NCBI GenBank assembly: GCA_016865935.1
Contig: VGOB01000008.1
Coordinates: 1-44,381 of the forward strand
Reading direction: 5' to 3'
Length of the DNA: 44,381 nt
Origin: Chloroflexota bacterium
Lineage (GTDB): Bacteria > Chloroflexota > Anaerolineae > UBA4142
The notes under the pieces are model-generated. The model was not told the DNA's origin. It worked only from the letters and a program-made list of their open reading frames with translations, and did not search any database. Of this stretch, positions 35,839-43,438 are shown in pieces. A program made the translations under genes and the position numbers. Within the stretch, counting starts at the first letter, position 1, and each line of letters starts with the position of its first letter.

Positions 35839-36819
35839 ATGAGTGTGGCAGAGATGACGGAACGCGAGTTGTGGATGTTCTTGGGATTCACAGTCGTCGT
35901 GGGGTTTATGCTCTACGTGGACTTGTTTTTGGTCAATCGTAAGGCGCGGGTGATCACGATCAAATCCGCGTTGATCTGGAGCGCGATCTGGATTGGCACG
36001 GCGCTCCTGTTCAACGTCTTTGTCTACTATGAATTAGGCACGGTCAAGGCATTGGAGTTCCTCACGGCGTATCTGATCGAAAAGGCGCTGAGCGTGGACA
36101 ACCTCTTCGTCTTTTTGGTGGTGTTCTCGTACTTTGGCATTCCGCCGATGTATCAGCCGCGCGTGCTCCGCTGGGGGATCATTGGCGCCATCATTATGCG
36201 CGCGATTCTCATCGTGATCGGCGTCGAGTTGGTGCATGCGTTCAACTGGATGCTGTACGTCTTCGGCATCATCTTGATCATCACTGCCGTCAAATTGGTG
36301 CAGGGCGGCGCGGAGAGCGTCGATCCGGGACAGAACCGGATGCTCAAACTCGTCTCCCGCTATATTCCAGTCACGACGCAGTTTCACGAAGAGAAATTCT
36401 TTACGCGCATCAAGGGAGTCCTCTACGCCACGCCGCTCTTCGCGACGCTGATCGTGATCGAAAGCACCGATCTGATGTTCGCGCTCGATTCGATTCCCGC
36501 CGTGTTGGGCATTTCGCACGATCTCTTCATCGTCTACACGTCCAACATTTTTGCGATCCTGGGTTTGCGCGCGCTCTATTTCGCGCTGGCGGGCGTGATG
36601 CAACTGTTCCACTATCTCAAATACGCGCTGGCGATCATTCTCGGTTTCATCGGCGTCAAGATGCTCGTCCACGATTTCTTCAAGATCCCGATCGAAATCG
36701 CCCTGGGCGTGGTCTTTGGCTTGCTGGTGCTTGCCGTCGTCGCGTCCCTTCTGTTCCCGGAAAAAAAGAAAGAAGAAGCGGCGCCGGGCAAAGACAACCC
36801 GGGTGAAAACAAGGAATAA
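35839..36819 (+). CDS. TerC-family membrane protein
   Basis: This 326-residue protein has about nine helices. The TerC signatures 'EKALSVDNLFVFLVVFSYFG' and 'VIESTDLMFALDSIPAVLGI' carry the conserved acidic residues thought to bind a metal ion. Family members (TerC, Alx, MeeF/MeeY) include manganese exporters that help load exported proteins. The C-terminus is a Lys/Glu-rich hydrophilic tail. The ribosome site 'ggagg' lies at about 35,823-35,827. Its presence inside the sulfur cluster is not explained by any known dsr function; metal supply to exported metalloproteins or simple co-location are both possible. Confidence 0.9.
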   Translation: MSVAEMTERELWMFLGFTVVVGFMLYVDLFLVNRKARVITIKSALIWSAIWIGTALLFNVFVYYELGTVKALEFLTAYLIEKALSVDNLFVFLVVFSYFGIPPMYQPRVLRWGIIGAIIMRAILIVIGVELVHAFNWMLYVFGIILIITAVKLVQGGAESVDPGQNRMLKLVSRYIPVTTQFHEEKFFTRIKGVLYATPLFATLIVIESTDLMFALDSIPAVLGISHDLFIVYTSNIFAILGLRALYFALAGVMQLFHYLKYALAIILGFIGVKMLVHDFFKIPIEIALGVVFGLLVLAVVASLLFPEKKKEEAAPGKDNPGENKE

Positions 36820-36939
36820 CCTGGCGGCGTAGCGCGGCGCCTGCGTGCGCGCGCTTGGCGCAGAGAAAAAACTCCGGCGCTGGGAAAACCGGCAAGAGTG
36901 CCACTCCCCCCAATCTACGGCATTCCAGGAGAGAAACGA

Positions 36940-37140
36940 ATGTATATCGTCGCGATTGATATTGACAAATGCAAGGGCTGCGAAGATTGCATCAACGCCT
37001 GCCCCAGTCAAATGCTCGCGCTCGTCGAAAAGGACGGCAAGAAATACGCGGTCTTCAACGGCAGTCCCGACGATTGCCTGGGTTGTATGGCGTGTCAGGA
37101 AGGATGTCCGGACGGCGCGATCAAAGTTACAGAATTATGA
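36940..37140 (+). CDS. 2[4Fe-4S] ferredoxin
   Basis: This 66-residue bacterial-type ferredoxin has two complete cluster motifs: Cys11/14/17/21 (CKGCEDCINACP) and Cys46/49/52/56 (CLGCMACQEGCP). ATG 36,940 is preceded by 'aggagag'. It probably provides low-potential electrons to, or accepts them from, cytoplasmic sulfur enzymes such as DsrAB or the second DsrK. A paralogue with one altered cluster follows 87 bases downstream. Confidence 0.93.
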   Translation: MYIVAIDIDKCKGCEDCINACPSQMLALVEKDGKKYAVFNGSPDDCLGCMACQEGCPDGAIKVTEL

Positions 37141-37166
37141 GGGGCGAGTGGCGAGGGGCGTTTGAC

Positions 37167-37194
37167 GTAGGGACGTTTAATTAAACGTCCCTAC
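37167..37194. repeat. Perfect 28-base palindrome
   Basis: 'gtagggacgtttaa' is followed directly by its exact inverse 'ttaaacgtccctac'. It lies between the two ferredoxin genes and could form a hairpin or bind a dimeric regulator. Its outer bases (gtaggg/ccctac) resemble the arms of the element at 28,435-28,541. Confidence 0.85.
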
Positions 37195-37227
37195 GCGCGA
37201 CGAAACAAAATCCAATGGGGAGCAAAA

Positions 37228-37416
37228 ATGTACAGCATTGCGATTGATACGAACAAATGTGAAGGCGACGGCGATTGCGTCGAGTCTTGCCCCGTCACAA
37301 TCCTGGCGATGGCGGACAACAAAGCCACCGTCAAAGGCGATCCCAACGATTGCCTGGGTTGTATGGCGTGCGTTACCACCTGCAAGACCGAGGCGATCAC
37401 CGTCCAGGAATTCTAA
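37228..37416 (+). CDS. Ferredoxin with Asp-substituted first cluster (CxxDxxC)
   Basis: This 62-residue ferredoxin has a standard second cluster (Cys42/45/48/52). In the first cluster the second Cys is replaced by Asp14: Cys11-x2-Asp14-x2-Cys17-x3-Cys21. The same substitution at the same spacing is known in Pyrococcus furiosus ferredoxin and Desulfovibrio africanus ferredoxin III, where the cluster is [3Fe-4S] or Asp-ligated [4Fe-4S] and interconverts. This changes redox potential and can allow hetero-metal uptake. The neighbouring paralogue keeps the Cys. A specialised electron-transfer or sensing role beside it is likely. Confidence 0.92.
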   Translation: MYSIAIDTNKCEGDGDCVESCPVTILAMADNKATVKGDPNDCLGCMACVTTCKTEAITVQEF

Positions 37417-37420
37417 ATGG

Positions 37421-37520
37421 AAATGAGCCAATGTGCCAATGAACCAATTTCCAAACAAGACCGTTTGGCTCATTGCGCAAAATTTGGCTCATTGGACAAT
37501 TGGCTCATTGGCTCATTTTC
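37421..37520. repeat. Dispersed repeat (gccaatgagcc / ggctcattgg family) at the start of the CbiA gene
   Basis: 'gagccaatgtgccaatgaac' faces 'attggctcattggctcattt'. The repeat overlaps the N-terminal codons of the CbiA-type gene, so its true start is obscured. Confidence 0.7.
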
Positions 37521-38962
37521 CGTTTCCTCCGCGCGTTGTCATCGCCGCGCCGCACGGGCGTTCCGGCAAAACGACCGTCGCGGTGGGTCTCTGCGCCGCG
37601 TTTGCCGCGCGCGGGCTGATCGTCCAGCCCTTTAAAAAAGGACCCGATTACATTGATCCCTCCTGGCTCACCGAAGCCGCGCGCCGTCCCTGCCGCAACC
37701 TCGATCCGTTTTTGATGGGCGAAGAGGTGGTAGTGGCGGCGTTTGCGCGTGGTAGCCAAGCCGCCGATCTCGCGCTGATCGAAGGCGCGATGGGTTTGTA
37801 CGACGGCGCCGATCTCGCCGGGACCGGCAGCACCGCCGCGCTCGCGCGCTGGCTGGACGCGCCGATCTTGCTCGTCGTCAACGCGCAACGCATTACGCGC
37901 TCCGTCGCCGCGCTCGTGCAGGGCTATCAACATTTTGAGCCGAACACGCGCATCGCGGGTGTCATTCTCAACAACGTCGCGCGCGCGCGTCAGCAAACGC
38001 TGATCACCCAAGCCATTGAAAAATACTGCGGCATCCCGGTCGTCGGCGTTTTGCCGCGCGATGACGCGCTCGCGATTCCGGATCGGCATCTCGGTTTGAT
38101 CCCGCGCGGCGAATATAGCCACATCCTTGAGGGCGTGGCTACGGTTCCCGCGATCGCCGCCGCGCGCGACGCGGTGCTGGCGCATTTTGATCTGGACGCG
38201 ATTTTCCGAATTGCTGGGGAGAGCGGGAGACAGGGAGACAGGGAGACAAGGAGACAAGGGAAGCAACTTGGAACCTTGAACCTTGAACCGCCTCTCGCCT
38301 CCCGCCCCTCACCTCTCGCAATTGGCATCCTCCGCGATCGCGCGTTCAGTTTCTACTATCCCGAAAATCTGGAAGCGCTGCAAGAGGCGGGCGCGGAGTT
38401 GATTTTCATTGACAGTTTGCGCGACGCGCATTTGCCCGCGCTCGACGCGCTCTACATCGGCGGCGGATTCCCGGAAGTGTTTCTGCGCGAACTGCAAGCG
38501 AACGCGTCGTTGCGCGCGGAAATTTGCGCGGCAATCGAAAATGGTTTGCCGGTCTACGCCGAGTGCGGCGGCTTGATGTACCTGGCGCGCGCGATCACCT
38601 GGCGCGACCAGCGCGGCGAGATGGTCGGCGCGCTGCCGTTCGATGTGACGGTGACGGACAAGCCGCAAGGTCACGGCTACGTCGAACTGGAAGTGATCGC
38701 CGAGAATCCGCTGTTCGCGCGCGGAACGATTGTGCGCGGACACGAGTTTCACAATTCGCGAATAAACCTGGAAGGTCTTGGAGACCTTCTAGGTTTGAAC
38801 TGCGCGTATCGCATCACGCGCGGGCACGGACTGGACGGCGCGCGCGATGGCATAGTTTACAAAAACGCGTTTGCAAGTTATACTCACCTACACGCTTTGG
38901 TCACGCCCGAGTGGGCAACAGCGTTCAGCGCCAAAGCGCGTGGGGCAAAATTAAATGGTTGA
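37433..38962 (+). CDS. dsrN: Cobyrinate a,c-diamide synthase family amidase (DsrN-like)
   Basis: This protein of up to 509 residues belongs to the CbiA/CobB family. The N-terminal ATP-binding part has 'VVIAAPHGRSGKTTVAVGLC' and 'KKGPDYIDPSWLTEA'. The C-terminal class-I glutamine amidotransferase domain has the nucleophilic Cys in YAECGGLMYLA and a late 'GHGYVELEV...HEFHNS' region. In dsr clusters this family is DsrN, proposed to amidate siroheme for DsrAB; free-standing CbiA makes cobyrinate diamide. No other cobalamin genes are present here, favouring DsrN. The GTG at 37,433 and ATG at 37,439 both lie in repeat DNA; homology starts near 'PPRVVIAAP' (about 37,520). Two in-frame repeats are at 38,218-38,318 and 38,766-38,797. 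Confidence 0.85.
   Translation: MPMNQFPNKTVWLIAQNLAHWTIGSLAHFPFPPRVVIAAPHGRSGKTTVAVGLCAAFAARGLIVQPFKKGPDYIDPSWLTEAARRPCRNLDPFLMGEEVVVAAFARGSQAADLALIEGAMGLYDGADLAGTGSTAALARWLDAPILLVVNAQRITRSVAALVQGYQHFEPNTRIAGVILNNVARARQQTLITQAIEKYCGIPVVGVLPRDDALAIPDRHLGLIPRGEYSHILEGVATVPAIAAARDAVLAHFDLDAIFRIAGESGRQGDRETRRQGKQLGTLNLEPPLASRPSPLAIGILRDRAFSFYYPENLEALQEAGAELIFIDSLRDAHLPALDALYIGGGFPEVFLRELQANASLRAEICAAIENGLPVYAECGGLMYLARAITWRDQRGEMVGALPFDVTVTDKPQGHGYVELEVIAENPLFARGTIVRGHEFHNSRINLEGLGDLLGLNCAYRITRGHGLDGARDGIVYKNAFASYTHLHALVTPEWATAFSAKARGAKLNG
38218..38318. repeat. In-frame dispersed repeats between the two CbiA domains
   Basis: 'gagacagggagacagggaga' tandem, then 'aaccttgaaccttgaacc', then 'ctctcgcctcccgcccctcacc'. 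They are translated as a linker rich in Gly, Arg and Gln between the synthetase and amidotransferase domains. Confidence 0.75.
38766..38797. repeat. In-frame short palindrome (aggtcttggagacct)
   Basis: 'cctggaaggtcttgg' and 'agaccttctagg' arms sit inside the amidotransferase domain and are translated as LEGLGDLLGL. The unit is a small perfect stem with a short loop. Confidence 0.6.
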
Positions 38963-39052
38963 TCACGAAAAACAAATCGAACAAACAATCTCAACGTCTA
39001 CAAAATTCTGCAAAATCTCGCCGCGCAAGAATCGGACGCGGCGCACGCGCGC

Positions 39053-40519
39053 GTGGTCGCCGCGCTCACCGCGCTGATCGGCGCGCTGATCGAACGCTAT
39101 CGTTTCTTCCTGGGGCGCGGCATTGCGTTGCTCTTCGACAAAGAGACGCGCGCGCAAATCGGCGCGAACACCGAATTTTTGCAGAGCATCGGCGCGTGGG
39201 AACAACTCCCGCCCGAAGTCCGCAATTTGAAAAATGGTTTTGAATCGGCGGAGCCGGTGCAAAGTCTTCCTACGACCGACATCACGTTGCGTTCCGGGCA
39301 GGACGAAATCACGTTTCGACCGACGGGGCAGTTGCTGGGCATTTTGATGCCGCAAGACGTGACCGCCGCGCCGAGTTTGACCGACGCGGTGCGCGCCGCG
39401 CTCGCGGCGCCGCTTGGCGCAAAGCGTTTGTCCGAATTGGCGGCGGGCGCGTCCAGCGTTGTGATCATCGTGGACGATCACACGCGCCCCACGCCGACGG
39501 CGCGCATTTTGCCCGAAGTGCTGGCGGAAATATTTCGCGCGCGCGTGCCGGAATCAGCGATCACGATTTTAGTCGCGAGCGGAATGCATCGCGCGCCCAC
39601 CGCCGAAGAATTGGCGCGGATCGTGCCGCCCGAAGTCGCCGCGCACATCCGCGTCATCGTTCACGATTGCAAAGACGAAACCGCGCTCGTCGAAATCGGG
39701 CGCGCGCGCAGCGGCGTGCCGCTCAAGATCAATCGCGCGGTCGCGGAAGCGGGCTTGGTCGTTGCGATCGGAATGATCGCGCCGCATCCGTACGCCGGGT
39801 TCACCGGCGGCGCGAAAAGTATTTCGCCCGGCGTCGCCGCGCTAGAAACGATTGTCGCGAATCACATTCTCAACGTCTTTCCTGCGACCGGTCCCGGCAA
39901 AGTGGCGGGCAATCCGGTGCAGGAAGATATCGCGTACGCGGGGCGCGCCGGGAAATTGGCGTTCGCAGTCAACGTCGTGTTGAGCGGCACGAATCAAGTC
40001 GTCAGCGCGCTGGCAGGCGATCCGTTCAAGATCACCGAAACCGGTTTCGATCGCGCGCGCAAAATTTATCGCGCCGCGTATCCGGCAAAGAGCGATGTCG
40101 CGATCGTTTCGTGCGGCGGTCATCCGCGCGACGCGAATCTGTATCTGGCGGTGCGCGCGGTCAAGACCGCGAACCTGGTCATTCGCCGCGGCGGCTATAT
40201 CGTGCTGGTGGCGGGGTGCGCGGAGGAAACCGGACCCGCGCGTTTCGCGCAGGTGATGCGCGAGATGCCGGTGATGTTCGAAGAAACGTTGCAGGAAGAA
40301 CCCGAGCACGTGATCGCCGCGCATGTTTTGAAAACGACCCAGACGATCGTCGTTTCGTGCGTGCGTCCCGAAGTGTTCGCGGAACTGGGTCTGCGTCACG
40401 CGTCAACCGTTGAAGGCGCATTACAACAAATCGCAATTGAACTTGGACGCGAGCCGAGCGTGCTGGTGATTACGAACGGGTGGACGGTAATACCGGAAAG
40501 GATGAAGGCGGAAGGATGA
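39053..40519 (+). CDS. LarA-family nickel-pincer racemase-like protein
   Basis: This 488-residue protein resembles LarA, the lactate racemase using a nickel-pincer nucleotide. All key residues appear conserved: Arg145 in DDHTRPTP, His179 in ASGMHRAP, His245 in APHPYAGF, Lys255 in GGAKSISPG (the cofactor-attachment Lys) and His271 in VANHIL. The first 85 or so residues are an extra helical extension. The open frame continues upstream of the GTG at 39,053 to the CbiA stop with coding-like sequence (LNVYKILQNLAAQESDAAHA) but no start codon; an ATG at 38,955 is out of frame. A small frameshift or a rare start is therefore possible. The larger LarA superfamily acts on many 2-hydroxyacids; the substrate here is unknown. 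No larB, larC or larE genes are in the window. Confidence 0.82.
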   Translation: MVAALTALIGALIERYRFFLGRGIALLFDKETRAQIGANTEFLQSIGAWEQLPPEVRNLKNGFESAEPVQSLPTTDITLRSGQDEITFRPTGQLLGILMPQDVTAAPSLTDAVRAALAAPLGAKRLSELAAGASSVVIIVDDHTRPTPTARILPEVLAEIFRARVPESAITILVASGMHRAPTAEELARIVPPEVAAHIRVIVHDCKDETALVEIGRARSGVPLKINRAVAEAGLVVAIGMIAPHPYAGFTGGAKSISPGVAALETIVANHILNVFPATGPGKVAGNPVQEDIAYAGRAGKLAFAVNVVLSGTNQVVSALAGDPFKITETGFDRARKIYRAAYPAKSDVAIVSCGGHPRDANLYLAVRAVKTANLVIRRGGYIVLVAGCAEETGPARFAQVMREMPVMFEETLQEEPEHVIAAHVLKTTQTIVVSCVRPEVFAELGLRHASTVEGALQQIAIELGREPSVLVITNGWTVIPERMKAEG

Positions 40520-40530
40520 AGGATGAAGAA
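40499..40530. repeat. Half-copy of the ggatgaagg repeat
   Basis: 'aggatgaaggcggaaggatg' overlaps the stop codon of the LarA-like gene, so the last residues (ERMKAEG) are repeat-encoded. Confidence 0.6.
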
Positions 40531-40595
40531 ATTACAAATGAGCAAATGAAAAATGACAAAATGGCGAATGACAAGCTTGTTTTTCAATTTCCAAC

Positions 40596-40678
40596 CTCTG
40601 ACCACTGAATACTGAATACTGAATACTGAATACTGAATACTGAATACTGAATACTGAATACTGAATACTATCCACTGA
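40596..40678. repeat. Tandem 10-base satellite (actgaatact)
   Basis: About eight near-identical 'gaatactgaatactgaata' phase copies lie directly upstream of hemA. The family is the same as at 4,208-4,298. There are no spacers, so it is not CRISPR. Confidence 0.9.
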
Positions 40679-40683
40679 CTATT

Positions 40684-41889
40684 GTGAATCTGCTACTACT
40701 CGGTCTCAATCATCACGCCGCGCCGGTGAATGTGCGCGAACGTTTGGCGGTGACGCCGAATCATTTGCCCGACGTGTTGCGCGCGTTGCGCGATGCGCCC
40801 GGCGTCGGCGAAGCGGCGATCGTTGCCACGTGCAATCGCTTTGAAGTGTACGCGGCGGTGGACGATGCGGCGGCGCGCCACGCGGCGATGGTCGAAGCGC
40901 TCGCGGCAGCGCGCGGTTTGAGCGCGTGCGATTTCGCGCAGTTCGCGTGCCACTTGACGACGCGCGCGGGTGCGGACGCGGCGCGGCATCTCTTCCGCGT
41001 CGCGGCAGGGCTCGATTCGTTGCTCGTCGGCGAACATCAAATCTTGGGGCAGGTGAAGGACGCGTTGCAAATCGCGCAAGACGCGGGAACGCTGGGCGAT
41101 GCGCTGGGCGGCTTGTTCCAGCGCGCGATCAGCGCGGGCAAACGCGCGCGCACCGAAACTGCCATCGGCGACGGCGCGCGCTCCCTGGGGCAGGTTGCGG
41201 TCTCGCTCGCGCGGGAAACGCTGGGCGATTTGAACGATCACACCGCGCTGTTGATCGGCGTCGGCAAAATCAACAAACTTGCGGGGCGCGCGCTCATCGA
41301 GAGCGGGTTGCGCTGGTTGCTCGTCGCGAATCGCACGTTCGAACGCGCGGTTGCAGTCGCGCAGTCGCTGGGCGGGCGCGCGGTGCATTTCGACGCGCTG
41401 GCGCAAGGGCTCGCCGATGCCGACGTGGTGATCGTGGCGACGGGCGCGCCGCACATCGTTTTGCGCGAAACGGATGTGCGGGCGGCGATGGCGCGGCGCG
41501 CGGCGCGTCCGCTCGTCATCATTGATCTGGCGGTGCCGCGCAATGTCGCGCCCAATGCGCGCGCAATCGAGAATGTGCGTGTGTACGATATGGACGATTT
41601 GAGCGCGGTCGTCGCGACGCATCATCCCGTTGCCGCGCCCGCGATCGCGGCGGCGGAGGCAATCGTCGCGCAAGAGGTGGCGGCGTTTTTGGAATGGCAG
41701 CGCGAGCGCGAGATCGCGCCGCGCATCATCGCGTTGCGCGCGCAGGCGGAGGAGATTCGCCAAGCCGAAGTGCAAAAGTGGTGCGCGCGCGTGGCGCTCA
41801 CGCCCGAACAGCAGCGCGCGCTGGATGCGCTCGCGGCGTCGCTGACGAACAAGTTGTTGTACGCCGCGGCAAATGCGCTTAGGAATTGA
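40684..41889 (+). CDS. hemA: Glutamyl-tRNA reductase
   Basis: HemA (401 residues) reduces glutamyl-tRNA to glutamate-1-semialdehyde, the first step of tetrapyrrole synthesis and thus of siroheme and heme c. Motifs: GLNHHAAPVNVRERLA at the N-terminus, nucleophile Cys50 in ATCNRFEVY, 'LLVGEHQILGQVKDAL', the NADPH domain 'TALLIGVGKINKLAGRALIE', and the C-terminal dimerisation helix region. The GTG start at 40,684 lies right after the satellite repeat with no strong ribosome site. It closes the sulfur/siroheme gene set and is followed by a terminator. hemB and hemL are not in the window. Confidence 0.95.
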   Translation: MNLLLLGLNHHAAPVNVRERLAVTPNHLPDVLRALRDAPGVGEAAIVATCNRFEVYAAVDDAAARHAAMVEALAAARGLSACDFAQFACHLTTRAGADAARHLFRVAAGLDSLLVGEHQILGQVKDALQIAQDAGTLGDALGGLFQRAISAGKRARTETAIGDGARSLGQVAVSLARETLGDLNDHTALLIGVGKINKLAGRALIESGLRWLLVANRTFERAVAVAQSLGGRAVHFDALAQGLADADVVIVATGAPHIVLRETDVRAAMARRAARPLVIIDLAVPRNVAPNARAIENVRVYDMDDLSAVVATHHPVAAPAIAAAEAIVAQEVAAFLEWQREREIAPRIIALRAQAEEIRQAEVQKWCARVALTPEQQRALDALAASLTNKLLYAAANALRN

Positions 41890-41922
41890 AAACGGACACC
41901 GATGCAGGTGTCCGTTTTTTGT
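41889..41922 (+). terminator. Rho-independent terminator after hemA
   Basis: 'aaaacggacacc' and 'ggtgtccgtttttt' form a 12-base stem around a short loop, directly after the hemA stop, with a T-run. It can also work on the minus strand, though with a shorter T-run. This is the last feature of GC-rich type before the AT-rich right end. Confidence 0.88.
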
Positions 41923-41929
41923 TTATGAA

Positions 41930-42689
41930 AAATGTTCGTCGTTTCTTCGCCGTCAACCAAATTCATGCCCGAAACACTTCCGATGGAGCAGGTCAGCGGG
42001 GTATAACTGGAGTTGTTGCAACCACACCACCATTGCCCGCCCGGGTTTAGGCAGGAGTGGACACCAAGCCCTCCGCCTGCTGGTGTTCTTATTCTCATAG
42101 GTTGGAACCACATATAAGGATAGTTGGGGTCAGTGCCATCGCGTGGCGTGCAAGAACTGTCAATTGTAGTTTGAGCGCAATATCCGCTATTAGCCCCATC
42201 GCAGGTTTTACAAGAGCGGCTAATATCTGCTATTTGACAACCATCAGGACACTCGTGAGTGGCAAAAAACCGACAGGGAAGACACGCTATTCCATATTTA
42301 TTACATTCACAACCACCTTCAGGCCCAGGCTCACAAGGACCCTTTTCAAGACAGACTTCGCGGTCTACACAAGCCCCGGTACATCCGGCTACGTAGCTGG
42401 GGTCAAAGGTGCACATTGGCGCTAGTGGTACACTGCCACCATCAGGTTCAGCTTCCCATTCAGGACATCTGTCATCATGGATACACCATTCAGGCGGGGC
42501 GACGACTTTGGGAGGGTCGCCTCCTGGTTCACATTCTGGACACGGGTCGCAAAGAAAATCAAGGCTAGATGCTTCCCAACCACAAGCCATAACCGATTGG
42601 TTGGTATACCTTGGCAGTTGGCAGTACAAAACACCAGCGATAAAAACAGAAATAACTACAATAAGCCCAGTTTTCAAAATGTTTTTCAT
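41930..42689 (-). CDS. Cys-rich secreted hypothetical protein, 3' end anomalous
   Basis: It starts at ATG 42,689 with a signal anchor (MKNILKTGLIVVISVFIAGV). The mature part of about 230 residues is packed with Cys, Pro and Gly (CDPCPECEPGG, CTGACVDREVCLEKGPC, CECNKYGIACLPC, CKTCDGANSGYC), suggesting many disulfides or metal sites, and no family is recognised. No stop codon occurs in its own AT-rich region: the frame runs through the hemA terminator and on antisense into hemA to 41,622. I mark the end at about 41,930, where the composition changes. The gene is therefore probably truncated by a junction, whether assembly or insertion. Its ATG overlaps the stop of the upstream gene, so the two are coupled. 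Confidence 0.5.
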
Positions 42690-43234
42690 GATGATAATAG
42701 ATAGACCAATCTAACAAGAAAATAATCGTTGTTTCTTTTTTCGGGCCAAAACAAAGCCACTCTCATCCTGTTGCCAGCTTTGACTTGAGATAAGCTGATT
42801 GCTTTGCCTTGGTTTGTTTTGTCTATGATTTTGTGGTTGGGCAACAGTTCTACCTTTATGGTATAGATGGTTTTATCTTTGGTTTTTGCCTCAAACTCCA
42901 GTCTGTTGGTGCCGCTTGTTTTTTTCACCTTGCCGATAAAAGAAAAAGGATAGACAGGGTTATTGTCATCTTTTTTGGCATAAAAGAAAAAGTCCGCTTC
43001 TTGCCAGGCAACATAACCTTTGTCAGTGTTTTCTTTGTCCAGCGTAACAAACTTGATGTCTGGCTTGTTTTGGGAAGAAAGAGGAAGAGAAACAGGAACA
43101 GGAGTGACAGAGGGAGCCAAAGAAACAGAAACAATAGAAGGGCGAGGATTATTTTTCTGCCAAAAAAATATACCCAGTTCAATAACAAAAATTATTCCCA
43201 AAAACCCAACAATTAAAAACAATAATTTCCGCAT
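42686..43234 (-). CDS. Hypothetical single-pass membrane/exported protein
   Basis: This 182-residue protein has an N-terminal hydrophobic helix (residues about 3-24, LLFLIVGFLGIIFVIELGIF), a Pro/Ser/Val linker and a soluble domain of mixed beta character ('DKENTDKGYVAWQEADFFFY', 'RLEFEAKTKDKTIYTIKVEL', 'NRMRVALFWPEKRNNDY'). No family is recognised. The codons are AT-rich (aaa, ttt, att), unlike the dsr region. The small linker-plus-domain layout is common in Patescibacteria-like proteins, but that is an impression. It lies upstream of the Cys-rich gene with a four-base ATGA overlap. Confidence 0.65.
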   Translation of the reverse strand: MRKLLFLIVGFLGIIFVIELGIFFWQKNNPRPSIVSVSLAPSVTPVPVSLPLSSQNKPDIKFVTLDKENTDKGYVAWQEADFFFYAKKDDNNPVYPFSFIGKVKKTSGTNRLEFEAKTKDKTIYTIKVELLPNHKIIDKTNQGKAISLSQVKAGNRMRVALFWPEKRNNDYFLVRLVYLLSS

Positions 43235-43242
43235 AGATTATT

Positions 43243-43335
43243 CATTGTCATCCCCTTGAAGAAGGGGATCCAGTCTATTAAATACATTTTATATGTGATT
43301 TTAGTCTGGATTCCCGCCTACGCGGGAATGACTCG
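43243..43335. repeat. Pair of hairpins (ccccttgaagaagggg / attcccgcctacgcgggaat)
   Basis: 'atccccttgaagaaggggat' and 'attcccgcctacgcgggaat' hairpins flank an AT-rich core, with 'ccagtct'/'agtctgg' linking arms. It differs from every repeat family in the left 41.9 kb and supports a foreign origin for this end. Confidence 0.75.
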
Positions 43336-43438
43336 CTAACAATTTAACAATATAACCACATAACCATTAGTCTATATCTCTTCTCTGATTATTCCGTATT
43401 TGCAAGAAAAATGCAAGGGCTAAAAAAACAAAGCAAGA

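Noticed and set aside
40596-40678. CRISPR array suspected from regular repeats (also 4,243-4,298 and 29,168-29,302)
   Set aside because: Units of 10 or 15 bases are directly tandem with no unique spacers, and no cas gene is present.
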